This document shows positions 1 through 11,383 of a stretch of 64,000 bases of DNA, one piece after another. The position numbers were made by a program, and so were the translations under genes. How positions within the stretch are numbered: the first letter of the stretch is position 1; the number at the start of each line of letters is the position of its first letter. This DNA comes from Melastoma dodecandrum (Eukaryota > Streptophyta > Magnoliopsida > Myrtales > Melastomataceae): positions 46,732 to 110,731 of the forward strand of contig JARUPY010000195.1 of assembly GCA_029817715.1 (NCBI GenBank), in the 5' to 3' direction. The notes under the pieces were generated by a model. It was not told the origin of the DNA and made no database searches. It saw only the letters and a list, made by a program, of their open reading frames with translations.

Positions 1-21
1 TACATTCACATTTAAGAAATT

Positions 22-1470
22 GTGCGTACTTCCGAATCTACCAAATTGGATAACCTCCTCTTCTTATACCGCCCAACTGCCTTCATTGTAAGATTCTTCA
101 GTGGCATGTCCACTCCGTGTAAAGCGTGCAATGTTATGATAGGATTTCCCTCCTCCCCTAGTAAACACAATGATGTTGGGGTGAAGGACAAAGAGGTGTA
201 TACGGCAGATCTATTCAAACAGAAAGAGGACTGGAGAGAATCAAATTTGACAGTTCCTCGTAAATCCTTATACAAAAGTCGAAAGGAGAATTCGAGTGAT
301 CGCCAGGGACTAAGTGCTCCTCGACAAAACCATCTGTAGAAAAACCAACGAACATGGCCTGTTAAGGTGTCGACTTAGACGACGCCATCCCAATCATGAC
401 GGAAGCATATGAAGGACTCTGCGGAGCTCATCAAGCAAGAATCAAGATGAGCTAGTCAATCAGATGACACGGGTTCTACTGGTCGTCAATGGTCAAGAAT
501 TGCAACGAAATGGAATGAGCCTGCCAGGCATGCCAGCGATGTGGACCTGTGAAACACATCCCTGCTAGGGACATGAACATCATAGTGAAACCATGACCTT
601 TCAGGACATGGGCGATGAACATCATGAGGGAAATTCTTCACCACTCAAGCAGGAGAGGTGCTAATATGCTCGTCGCCACAGACTACTTCACCAAATGGGT
701 TGAGGCGACGACTTGCAACTCCATCAATCAGAAAGACGTAATCGAATTCATCAAGAACACCATCATCTACCGATATGGGATTCTCCAAAGTATCGTGGTA
801 GACAATGCGAAGGTGATCAATGGTGAGCTGATGGACGTGTTCGCCAAAGAATTTGGGTTTAAGATAGCCAACCCATCCCTGTGTTACGCTCAGTCAAATG
901 GGCAAGCCGAAGCTTCCAATAAGCTCATAAGATGAGTCATACAGAGGATGAATAGGAGCAACCCACGTACATGGCATACCGTGCTTCAGCAGACATTGTG
1001 GGTGCTCAGGGTCACAAAAAGAGAAAGCATAGGCGTCGCCCCGTTCAGTTTGATGTACGGACATGATGCGATGCTGCCAATGGAAGTGCGATACCGATCG
1101 CTCAGACTTCTTAAGCACCTCGGAGAATATGAGGGATATGATGAGGACATGCACATTTCCTAGAGGATCTGAAAATCACCAGAATCAATGTATTGAATCA
1201 CCTAGTGGCTCGTAAGAAGAATATCGCCCGTTACTACAACAAGAGAGTAGTGTCCCGGTCATTCAATAAGGGAGACTTGGTTTGGAAGTTGAGATTGTCT
1301 GAGGGTGCGCGCGACTACTTCCATGGGAAATGGATGCCAAATTGGGAAGGCCCTTCCAAGTAATTAAAACTAACCTTGGAAATTCATATCACCTAGGAGG
1401 GCTAGATGGATCGGTGCACGACCTCAGAATCAATCACAAGTATTTAAAAACGTATAGGCTAACCATATGA
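22..1470 (+). pseudogene. Decayed gypsy integrase (element A)
   Basis: Fragments in several frames give an integrase. Around 180-250 there is a piece (TADLFKQKEDWRES) shared with element B at about 59890. The core lies at 615-935: ATDYFTKWVEA carries the first catalytic Asp, VVDNAKVINGELMDVF the second, and SNGQAEASNK the Glu. The C-terminal part follows at about 948-1160 and 1200-1470, with YYNKRVVSRSFNKGDLVW and a GPFQV-type end. Frames change several times and stops occur, so it cannot encode an enzyme. RT and RNase H would lie left of the window. Confidence 0.85.
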
Positions 1471-1625
1471 GAAATGCACAAACAGATCATCTCAAAATGT
1501 TTCCCCACAATTTAGGGATATATATAAACGTAACAATTCAATCAACAGGCAAAGAAGACAATAGGCATTTCGCTCGGTCCAGCACTGCGGCCGCCACAAC
1601 TTCCATTGCCTCAACATCTACAACC

Positions 1626-1630
1626 CTGTC
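1626..1630. repeat. Target site duplication of nested element, left copy
   Basis: CTGTC lies directly left of the LTR start; TTGTC lies directly right of the other LTR (7358-7362). Four of five bases match, as expected for an old 5-bp gypsy target duplication. Confidence 0.7.
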
Positions 1631-2440
1631 TAATATAGGAACGACAAGGAATAGATGATTCCTATTCCAAAAATAATGGGACGTCACTAAAGGTGCGGAA
1701 TGGAGTGACATGGGGTGGATAGAAGGTTGTGTAAGGGGGCGCGGCTGGAATGACGTAAAGGAATAAGAGGGAATAGATACGTTGAGATTCAACCTCAACG
1801 GATACTGAAACACCACCTTGAAAGAAGAACTCAGATAGACTCGTTTGACCGTGGATACAGATACACCACCACGAACAAGACGAGGGCGGAGCACAACGCG
1901 GATGATACAGATACCACCACCACCGGTTGATACGCTCAACTCAGTCCGCACTTGGAATCCACCAAATGAAGAAAGAGATTGAAGGAGAATATACTCACTT
2001 CAGATAGAAAGACAAAGTCTTACAAAGGGGTTTATAATCTGATCAAAGTTGTCTAAAACCTTACAAGGGCACCCATTATATAGGATCACCTAAACAAGAA
2101 CTTAGATGCAAGATAATGATCCTAGACTAGATGCATGCATGGCCAGATTCATGGACGAACCATAAATGGCTTATTGGAAATGCAACAAACTTAAATGCGA
2201 GTGCATGAATGTGCATGGATGGAAGGGAAATTGATTCAGCTTCTCCGAGATTCTTCGGCTTCGTGACCCTTCAGCTTCGAATCATTAAGTCGTCGCTTGA
2301 ATGAATGTCCCTGGATGGTCGTCGCCTGAAGTTGTTGCTCAATAAATCCGTCGTTCAGTCAATCGCTGATGAGCAAAGTGAGTCCTCTTCTGATGGGCGA
2401 TGAATGGGGCGTGGGTGAATTGTCGACCATCTTTGTATCA
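1631..2440 (-). repeat. 3' LTR of nested CRM-like element
   Basis: This is a direct repeat of 6574-7357. It ends in TTTGTATCA at 2440, directly against the PPT. A TATA-like CTATATAATG (minus strand) lies at about 2075-2083. Its left terminus has decayed (TAATATAGG where the other copy has TGATACGG). Confidence 0.9.
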
Positions 2441-2451
2441 TCCTCCCCTTG
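2441..2451 (-). other. Polypurine tract of nested element
   Basis: Read on the minus strand this is CAAGGGGAGGA, directly before the LTR start TGATACAAAG. It primes plus-strand DNA synthesis. The integrase reading frame appears to run through it into the LTR. Confidence 0.8.
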
Positions 2452-3615
2452 TTGAAAAGAGTTTGTCCTCAAACTCACATCGTCGTTATCCTCCACAAAC
2501 GGAATGAGATCCTAGACGTTGAAAGTGGCAGAAACTCCATAGTCTCGAGGGTGATTAACCTTGTAGGCATTGTTGTTGATGAGCTCGATGATCTTGAAAG
2601 GTCCATCCGCTCGAGGGATCAGCTTGTTCTTCCTCTTTGCGGGGAATCGTTCCTTCCTCAAATGAATCCACACTGAATCTCCTGGCTGAAAGACCTTCGC
2701 TCTCCTCGCGTGATTTGCTCTCTCCTGATATCGAAGGTTAGCCTTCTCGATCTGAGCTCGAATATTCTCATGGAGCATTCTCATCTCCTTTGCGCGCTCT
2801 TCAGCATCCCGGCTAACTGATCTAGCACTAACTAGAGGCATTAGTTCGACAGAGACTAAAGGATTGAGTCCATAAACTACCTCGAAGGGTGATGACTTCG
2901 TTGTCAAACTTGGAGCTCGATTGTAGGAAAATTCTGCATGAGCGAGCTTCACATTCCAATCCTGCATGAGTTTCGTTCCCAACTTGTGCCACAGCATCTT
3001 CCAAAAGTAACTAAGGAACTTGACATCTCGATCTGAAACGATCGACTTCGGCACTCCATGCAACTTCAGGACCTCTCGAAAATACAGATCTGCGACATTG
3101 GTTACATCGTCCGTCTTCTGGCATGGAATAAAATGCGCCATCTTTGAGAATCCATCGTCCACCGCCATGATCGAATCCTTCCTCCGCTGCGTCCTTGGCA
3201 AACCTAGCACGAAATCCATACTTACATGCTCCCATGGTCACTCGGGGACTGGCAATGGGGTATACAATCCCTGGGGCTAAACTCGGCTCTTCGCCTGTTG
3301 GCAAATAACACATCTCGAAATAAGACCTTGCACTTGCTTCTCCATTCGTGGCCGATAAAAGTTCTCTTGCAGCATCGACAGCGTCTTCTTAACTCCAAAA
3401 TGTCCAGCGATTCCTCCTCCATGGACTTTTTGAATGAGTAACTCTCGCGTAGAACTCCTGGAAATGCACAATTTAGAATCGCGAAAGAGAAATCCATTCA
3501 CCTGGTGGAATCGATCAATCGCCTGAGTGGTGCATTGGGCGAAGACTCCTCCAAAATCTTCATCGTTTTTATAAAGATACTTCAAGTACTCAAATCCAAT
3601 CAGCTTTATCTCCAT
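2452..3615 (-). pseudogene. Gypsy integrase (nested element), broken
   Basis: Two minus-strand blocks cover integrase. The block starting at 3615 carries the zinc-binding HHCC domain (HGGGIAGHFGVKKT, then CVICQQAKS). The block from 3219 begins MDFVLGLPRTQ with the first catalytic Asp, followed by IVSDRDVKFLS for the second. The Glu-containing helix region is shortened, and the block ends with VWIHLRKERFPAKRKNKL and GPFKIIELINNNAYKV. The catalytic core is joined to the zinc domain through a frame disruption near 3220-3277. It runs on to the PPT. Not functional. Confidence 0.88.
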
Positions 3616-5030
3616 CGCGGATAATAGTCATCTTCCTCGAAAGGGCATCCGCAACCACGTCCTTCGATCCTAGTTTGTGCTTCAAGACAAAGGTGAAAGC
3701 TTGTAGAAACTCGACACACTTCGCATATCGTCGACTGAGCTTATGCCATCCATTGATGTACTTGAGAGCTTCATGGTCGGTGTGCAGCAAGTAATGGCTC
3801 CACGTCTCTAGTACTCGAACGATGGCTAAGAACTCCTTGTCGTACGTCGAGTAGTTGAGTTTGGCACCATTGAGCTCCTCGCCGAAGTATGCAATGGGTC
3901 TCCCCTCCTGCAACAAGACTCCTCCGATCCCAACTCCCGATGCAACGTATTCGACTTCGAACATCTTCGCAAAGTCAGGTAAGACCAGAACGGGTGCTTC
4001 GTTTAGACATTCCTTCAATCGATCGAAACTAGCTTGCACGGCTGAAGTCCTCTCGAACTTGTCTCCCTTCAAACATTTGGTGAGTGGGGCTGCGATCGAG
4101 CTGAAACCTCGAATGAACCTCCTGTAGAACGACGCTAAGCCAATGAAAGCTTCGGACGTCGTGGAAACTCTTTGGCGTCGGCCACTCCTTGATTGCCTCG
4201 ATCTTGCTTTCGTCGACCTTGATTCCTTCAGCAGATACTACAAAACCATGAAATATCACACTCGGCTGAAAGAACTCACACTTCTTAAGATTCCCATACA
4301 GCTTCTCCTCCTGAAGTGTGCGGAACACAACTCTCAAATGGTCGCATGCTCCTCATTGTTTCGACTGTAGATGAGGATATCATCGAAGTAAACGACCACA
4401 AACTTCCCCATGAAAGGTCGCAAGACATGGGTCATCAGTCACATGAACGTGCTGAGCACGTTTGACAAACCAAAGGGCATCACCAACCATTCATACAACC
4501 CACACTTAGTCTTGAAGGTTGTCTTCCACTCGTCGCCTTCGTTCATTCGAATCTGGTGATAACCACGTCGCAAATCTACCTTCAAAAACACCTGCGCGCA
4601 ACTCATCTAACATGTCATCTAGTTGAGGAATCGGAAGTCGATACTTCACCGTGATTTTGTTAATCGCTTGACTATCCATGCACATTTGCCAAGTGCCATC
4701 CTTCTTTGGCACCAATATGGCTGTGACAGAACAAGGGCTCAAACTCTCTCGAACCAAGCCCTTATTGACTAACTCATCAACCTTCCTCTGCAGCTCCTTA
4801 GCTTCCTCTGGAGTGCATCGATAAGCTGGTCGATTGGGTAGAGACGCTCCTAGCACCAAGTCGATTTGGTGTTGAATGCTTCGCATAGGTGGTAGTTCGA
4901 CTGGCAGCTCCTCCGGAAACATCTCCTTGAACTCCTCGAGTATGGATATAGCCAGGGGATGGCTCGTCGCTTGACCTAGGGCTGCTTCAACAAAGTAAGC
5001 CTTCTCACCTTCGTGAATTGCTCGAACCAA
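3590..5030 (-). pseudogene. Gypsy reverse transcriptase and RNase H (nested element), broken
   Basis: RT begins in the block from 5030, with IPNR-type [37 protein letters not shown] and [15 protein letters not shown]. The catalytic motif reads [11 protein letters not shown] at about 4365-4400 on the minus strand. The thumb (ECEFF-like KKCEFFQPSVIFHGFVVS) lies in the block from 4337, and RNase H in the block from 4072 (YSTYDKEFLAIVRVLETW, ADALSRK). The blocks sit in different frames, with frame changes near 4500, 4340 and 4050. The catalytic aspartates survive, but the reading frame does not. Confidence 0.88.
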
Positions 5031-6323
5031 TTGTACCCCTTGAGAGACTGATCGATAGATCGATTCTGTGGTGCTATCATAGGCTGAGTGGTCAGGGGCA
5101 TCAAGGTTTCCTTCTTCTTGTCAACACTAATGGAATAGGTACTGCAATACCCGTCATATTGCGCGCGTCGATCAAACTGTTATGGTCTTCCTAAGAGCAA
5201 GTGGCACGCATCCATTGGAATAAAGTCGCAAACGACTTCATCAATGCAGCTTTTCCCAATTGATAATGGAACTCTCGCTCTCTGGGTCACTCGAACGTCA
5301 CTCTCCTTGTTGAGCCATTGAAGACGATAGGGATGTGGATGAACTTCAATGGGCAACTTAAGCTTCTCAACCATTGTCCTCGATACGGCGTTGGTACAGC
5401 TACCGCTATCTACAATCACCAAACAAACTTTTCCTTCGACGGTACACCTGGTGTGGAAAATGCTTTCCCTTTGATTCTCTCCTCTTGCGGGTGTCACACT
5501 TATGGCCTTTCGGACGACCAACAACTCTCCTTCGTCCGGGTACTCCTCAATCTCCTCTGCATCCCAAATAGGATCGACATTCTCCTCGAACTCTTCTTCT
5601 CCATCGGACAGCTCTCTGATGATATCATTTCTTCTCGTTGGACACTCAAAAGACATGTGTCCTATTCCTTGGCACTTGAAACATCGCCTAGCATTATCTC
5701 GCTCGTTTGACTTCACTTCTGGTCTGGTATTCAATGATAGAGTTTTCCTCAACGTCGTCGACGGCGGCTTTGCCTGGGATCTACTCCCCTTGTTGAAAAG
5801 CGGAGCCTTCACAAATGAGCGGGTACTCGATCTTCTCGCTTGCTACTGCTCAACCTTGTGCGCTAATGCCCGAACATCGTTGAAAGTCCAATATTGTTGT
5901 AGTTCGATCGCATCTGCAATATGAGGCTTAAGTCCTTGAAGATACCTACCAATGGTTTTCTCTTGGGCTTCTTGGACATCACACTGCAACAAGAGTCTCT
6001 CGAACTCCCTCTTGTACTCCGATACACTAGAAACTTGCTGAAGCGACTCCAACTTGAGGTAGAGATCTCGTCGATAATGTTCCGGTAGAAATCTCTTAGT
6101 CATAGCCCTTTTCATAAGCTGGCATTGCTTCTCTTCGGCATTGCTGGTTGGTATTCTCCCACCATAAGCTGGCGTACTTCTTTAGTTTTAACGCAGCCAA
6201 CTTAACCTTTCGTTCCTCATGCACCTCTTCATAATCGAAGATGCGCTCTACCGTGTGCATACAATCGATGAACTTCTCGGGGTCCAAGTTTACTTCGAAC
6301 TCCGGAATCTGAACACTCATCAT
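5031..6323 (-). pseudogene. Gypsy gag and protease (nested element), broken
   Basis: Gag starts near 6323 (VNLDPEKFIDCMHTVERIF) and continues in another frame from 6115 (FLPEHYRRDLYLKLESLQQ), with a stop after about 5843. The block from 5812 holds the nucleic-acid-binding knuckle CFKCQGIGHMSFEC (CX2CX4HX4C) and then the aspartic protease (EGKVCLVIVDSGSCTNAV, active-site DSG). It ends at an in-frame stop near 5180 after HLLLGRP. Between 5031 and 5180 only linker sequence is readable. Confidence 0.87.
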
Positions 6324-6557
6324 CGGTGCTCTTCTCTCCTGCCTACGATTATCCGGTCAAGATCCTCATTAACACTCCTCACGCCATGGGTTTTTCCTCA
6401 TCATCGATGTCTAATCGACTACAGGAAGTCGATGCATGATGTGTCCGCAACGACTGTAGTGGTTGCTGACTATCGGCGATCTACTGCTCAAGTCAAGCAA
6501 TTTGTGCTTCGTCTAGAGACATACCATGTTGGAATCTTCCGGCCATGGCAACCGTGC

Positions 6558-6569
6558 GCTCTGATACCA
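6558..6569 (-). other. Primer binding site, initiator tRNA-Met
   Basis: The minus strand reads TGGTATCAGAGC four bases inside the 5' LTR. This is the usual match to the 3' end of tRNA-iMet in plant LTR elements and fixes the element's orientation. Confidence 0.9.
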
Positions 6570-6573
6570 AGAT

Positions 6574-7357
6574 GATACGGGACGGCAAGAAATAGATGAT
6601 TCCTATACCAAACACAAGGGGACGTCACTAAAGGTGCGGAATGGAGTGACGTGGGGGTGGACGGAAGGTTGTGTAAGGTGGCGTGGCTAGAATGATGTAA
6701 AAGAATAAGGGGGAATAGGTAGTTTGACATTCAACCTCCACGGATACAGAAACACCACCGTGAAAGAAGAACTCGGATAGACTCGTTTGACCGTGGATAT
6801 ACACCACCATGAACAAGAAGGGCGAGGCACAACGCGTAGGATACAGATACCACCACCACCGGTTGATAGGCTCAACTCAGTCCGCACTTGGAATCCACCA
6901 AATGAAGAAAGAGGTTGAAAGAGAATCCACTCACTTCGGACAGAAAGACAAAGTCTTACAAAGGGGTTTATAATCTGATCAAAGTTGTCTAAAAGCTTAC
7001 AAGGGCACCCATTATATAGGGATCACTAAACAAGAACTTAGATGCAAGATAATGATCCTAAGCTAGATGCATGCATGACTAGATTCATGGACGAACCATA
7101 AATGACTTATTGGAAATGCAACAAACTTAAATGTGAGTGCATAAATGTGCATGGATGGAAGGGAAATCGATTCCACTTCTCCGAGGCTCTTCGGCTTCGT
7201 GACCCTTCAGCTCGAATCATTAACTCGTCGCCTAAATGAATATCACCTGGATGGTCGTCGCTTGAAGTTGTCGTTCAATAATCGCTGATGAGCAGTGAGT
7301 CCTCTTCTAGTGGGCGATGAATAGGGCGTGGGTGAATTGTCGACCGTCTTTGTATCA
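6574..7357 (-). repeat. 5' LTR of nested CRM-like element
   Basis: This is the second copy of the LTR (784 bp), with termini TGATAC and GTATCA that form a 6-bp inverted repeat. A TATA-like sequence lies at about 7011-7019 on the minus strand. It is followed by the right target duplication TTGTC at 7358-7362. Confidence 0.9.
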
Positions 7358-7379
7358 TTGTCCCATTCCCGCTCTAACG

Positions 7380-9062
7380 TCTCTTGCTCTTAGTTGATGG
7401 CCGCGCTCTCAGCTGCCTCTGCCGCCTTGGCGACATCAAGGGTCGCGTCATTCCCAGCTATGTGCGCGACCGTGGCATCTAACTCCACCTAGAGGCGACG
7501 AATGGCGACGAACAACTCCTCTTGCCTCTTCCGGAGTTCTGTCCCTTCGATAGACAACTCCTCTACTCTAGTAGAGAATGGAAGTGGTAGGGACCACGCA
7601 AGCTCCTTCTCGTCTAATTGCGCCGTAAGTGCGAAGTCCTCGTATCGTTCGGTCAATGAACGCCAAAAGGACTTACGGAGAAGCGAAAGTAAATGCGCAG
7701 ATCACGTTAACTAGAACCTACTCGTCCCAACTCGTCCATCACAGACGACAAGGCGACAAAGTCCTCCTCAACATTCATCCCATGCTCGAGGATGACAATG
7801 AAAGAGATAAGGAGAGAACGCAAGGGCTGCAATGAATGTGCTTGGGTCAGACAATAAATGACTTAAGAGCGAATTACAAGAAAAGCTTAAAAATCCTTAC
7901 CGTAGTCACTTGCACTTGTGGACCTTGGGGGGCTTCCGTCACTCTGCCTAAGAAGTTTGGGGCAACAGGAGTGCCATCAACCGACGAAGTACTGGCTTCA
8001 CCCTCAAAAGCGGAGTTGGGACATCAGATATAACCTCGCTGAGGGGCTCCTCTGTACCCACACGCCTTACTAGGCAGTTAGAGCGGTCGTGGCCGCCCAG
8101 CCAAGAGGCAAAGGCGATGTTGTCCTGGGGATCTTCACTGTCAACAGTCTCCAAAGTAGGGGTAACACCAACGGCACCTTTACTAAAGGATATGGTGTTA
8201 CTCAATTTAGTTCTCCATCATGAGACAAAGCATAAAAACTCAATACCTGACACATCCACAGAGGACACTTCCTCAAGGATAGGAGACTCGGTGACATCTC
8301 GTAGCAGTGATGGAGGAAGAGTCTTATGAGACGCTTTCTTTTTCAGGCGGATTCCCTGTGATGATGAGCCTACAGGAGAATCCTTACCTCCAGAAGGCTT
8401 CACCGTTGTCTTCTTGATACCTACTACACAAAAGAGGTGGCCTATTATATATAGGTTAAGAATAAGTAAGCCATTACTTGAACATGTTTGACATACTTGA
8501 GAAAGACGAGTCGTCACCCGATGACCGTTTATTCAAAGACCACCCGCTTAGACCGCGAAGGGCCATCGGAGGGGTTAAGTTGTCCTCCTGAATCAGCCTC
8601 TCCAAATGAGAAGAAGCCGGCATCATTTCCTAGACTTCAAACCAGGTCCTGGAGAAAGCAGGGGACCGGCCACCAGTTACTTTCGCCTGGAGCTGGGCCA
8701 CGGGAAGGCCTGGCAACTGGAAACGCCCGGCCAACCCAGGCTCAACAGGAGACACAATGATACGCGTGTCGAGCGGCTAGTTCTTGGACACGAATGATGG
8801 AACCGCCAAAGACTGATAAAACCCCAGCTTACGGGCACAGAGTTGAGGATTTTACACCTAAAAAATCAAGCCAGCTGAGTCTACCCCCACGAAGACTCAT
8901 ACAAAGAGCGCAGGCTGAAGGTATTCGACATCCCTTGAGCGAGATTTCTCCCACCTCTGGGAGAAAGAACCCAACCAACAATTCCGCTGCCATGGTGGTT
9001 AATGGAGCATCAAATGAGTATTTCGAATCGAAAATGCGGCATTCGTCGAATTCTAGCGCCAA
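7380..9062 (-). pseudogene. Antisense ORF remnant downstream of pol (element A)
   Basis: Minus-strand coding traces run opposite to pol, in the 3' part of the element. Segments include DVTESPILEEVSSVDVSG (about 8250-8300), TVDSEDPQDNIAFASWLG (about 8090-8145) and EEDFVALSSVMDELGRV (about 7722-7775). The last two match minus-strand segments of element B in the same order and position. The function is unknown. An antisense ORF between pol and the 3' LTR is known in Tat elements such as Grande and Retand. Several stops and frame changes are present here. Confidence 0.6.
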
Positions 9063-10678
9063 TTCAACTTTTCTCCCGCTAGGAAGAGACTACACCTGCA
9101 CAACCATCAAAGCATAACAGTTGATAACGGGATTCCAGAACATGTTGATTAGGATCTCGATCCCAATCGTGTCCCACGCAACACGCTGCTTGGTCATCTA
9201 CTTGGAAACCCAAAGGTCATGCGCCTTGCTCCTTGGAGATGGAAAGCAACAGAGGTTTTCCCGCACCGATGGACTCCATCTCGACGACTTGAAATCAACG
9301 GGGGTGAGGATGGCGGGTAACTTGCTGGTAAAACGGAACGATCTTTCCATGTCAAAAGAAGTTGGGACTTGGCACCCAGCTTTTGTTGTTCTGACATCGG
9401 ACTGCCAAAGTCTGATTCCGCTTCGTTACAAGGGAAGACGTGCAACTTCGTGGCTTCAGCATAAACCAGCCGGAAAACAGCTCTGGCACCCTACTTGTGG
9501 GCTGGAGGAGTCATGTTTGCTGGGAATGAAGTACCGGAAGCCATGGAGGTTGAGAGGAAACTAAGGTTTCTGAAAAAACAAGGGAGGAACAAGAATTGTT
9601 TCTGATGGCATGAGCGGGAAACATCAATCATTTCCAGGCCTTATGGTCTAGAGACCGACGAGACGGCTAAGGCCCAAAAAAGACATCGCTTCGCTTGAAA
9701 ACTAACAACGGTACAAAAGTCGAGGTGGACAAGCGAAGGGGTTTAAAATGTATATTGATTTTCATTCAGATCCATCATTACATGGCTTTGTTTGAAAGTT
9801 AATATACAAAAAGAACATAAATGACTTGATTAAAGGCGTTCCTTCTTCTCCTTGATGAAATGTTATCTACTAGAAACTCCTTGAGGTGTGCGAGCTATTC
9901 AACGGTTTATCCACAGAGAACAAACTCGATTACACAAAGCACCCGATTCTTTCCCTCAGATAAAGAAGATCCTTGACTGCAGACAAAAACTTTGTCGCAT
10001 GATAGGAGCACCGTTATAGTGTGGATCTACTGAGTGGGAGGACCTTGTTCCTTGCATCTATTTCCAAGTCCGGCCTACCAATGGCCATGAGGTTGGAAAA
10101 CTGATGACAAGAAGATGACTTCACCCCGCAGTGATCCAGGATCCCCAAAGGTTTGGGGTCACTGGGAAGTAGCAAAGGTCAGTTCAATCAGAGACATGAC
10201 CCAGGATTAATGATCGCTTCTTCTTGACCCCGCTCAGGCCCTCTACCTTTCTAGACAAGCTAATTGTTAACGAAAACTGGAGATTTTGAATGGGAAGACA
10301 CCACTTGCATAAGGTGGTGGACATAGGCTCTCAAGTAGACTAAGGTGATGGACATAGATCCGTGGTAGAAGACGAATAGGATTGGAAACTCATAATCTCA
10401 CTTCAAAGAGTGGTAGTTTGTGATTGGGAAACGATCTGCACATCACCATTTATAGCGAGCTTATACGGAGATAAGATTCTGACAAGAGATATTATGATAG
10501 AGATTTCGGGATTTCAACAGACGTCCCGAGGATGTCAACCGATACGTTTCGGGAATATCAACGGTTAGGGATTAATGCTCGCCTGCACACGTTATCATAA
10601 TGTAGGGGAATGATTTCTTGGTCTTTTTCAAGGAGACGAATTACAGTCCCTAACTCCATCTCCTTGAGGGGGCTTATA
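9063..10678 (+). other. Element A 3' untranslated region, no gene recognised
   Basis: About 1.6 kb between the antisense ORF and the 3' LTR. Most of it is absent from element B, which goes almost straight from the ORF region to its LTR. It ends in TTGAGGGGGCTTATA, a candidate polypurine tract, immediately before the LTR. Short open frames on both strands show no recognisable protein. Confidence 0.5.
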
Positions 10679-11383
10679 TGTTTAGTACTGATTTCTATGC
10701 TATCCATGAATCGACGGTACAGAATGCAGGCCCAAAATACATGAGACCCAGTAAGGAGGTAGTTGTGGAAACACACAAGAGGAAGGCTTGGGGGCGAAGC
10801 GGTTACCAAGCGACAGGGCTACCAGGTGACGAGGGTCAACAAGACAGTCAAGCGACAGTCAATTGGATGAGCGAGGAATCTCTACAGCGAAGGCTAGGTT
10901 GTCATGGGAAGATTTCGGGCAATCTCAGGACATGGAAGGAAATTGTTGCCAAAACTACTCAAATGGAAAGGAGATATTCCATGAAGACTGGCAATAATGA
11001 CACGTAATATATGTATAATATTTCATTTCCGTACATACTTAGGTCTAGCCTAGTATAAATAGTCGTTCTTAGGCATTGTATAAACGCACTTCTCTACATA
11101 CGGACATATAGTATTTTTATCTTCAAGCATTCAGGTGTTCAAGCATCCCGGCGTTCTTACAATCTTGTGCTCATGCGTTCTTGTTTCCTTCTGAAGGCAT
11201 CGCCAATGGCATCCGTAAGTGCTTCCTCTTAAGGGTGTCGTTTCACTGTCTTCTCCTCCTTCTTTCTTCATTCATACGGTGAAAACACATTCAACGAACC
11301 TCCGAGTACAAGTTGCTCATAACACTAGAGATTTTCGACGTGTTTGGATCCAGCTTGTACAACGGTCACTTCCAGAGCGAACA
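10679..11383 (+). repeat. 3' LTR of Tat-like element A
   Basis: It begins TGTTTAGTAC and ends GCGAACA. It aligns along its length with the LTR of element B (54261-55010): AAGGCTTGG, GATATTCCA, ATATGTATAATATTTCATTT and GGCATCCGTAAGTGCTTCC are shared. A TATA box TATAAATAG lies at 11054-11062, also present in B and in the solo LTR. Confidence 0.85.

Larger units (their letters stand above)
1631..7357 (-). mobile_element. CRM-like Ty3/gypsy retrotransposon nested in element A
   Basis: A complete but coding-defective minus-strand element. Both LTRs are present, with termini close to TGATAC...GTATCA; the right LTR shows both ends exactly. On the minus strand the order is LTR, iMet PBS, gag with CCHC knuckle, protease, RT, RNase H, integrase, PPT, LTR, which is the gypsy order. 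The integrase tail ends in an SATFNV-type segment with no obvious classical chromodomain, and the reading frame runs through the PPT into the LTR; this resembles the CRM clade, but clade assignment is from memory. LTRs differ in length (810 and 784 bp) and at many positions, so the insertion is clearly older than the SIRE element at 13537. Confidence 0.9.
1..11383 (+). mobile_element. Tat-like Ty3/gypsy retrotransposon A, 5' end outside window
   Basis: This is the 3' portion of a plus-strand gypsy element. It holds an integrase remnant (to about 1470), a long 3' region with antisense coding traces (7358-9062), non-coding DNA and a 3' LTR (10679-11383). A minus-strand element at 1631-7357 interrupts it. 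Continuity across that insertion is shown by element B near the window end: B's sequence at about 62327-62770 matches DNA just left of 1630 and then DNA just right of 7358 without a break. Order IN, antisense ORF, LTR fits the Tat lineage (Grande/Retand type) of gypsy elements. The lineage call is from remembered family architecture; the element structure is seen directly. Confidence 0.82.
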
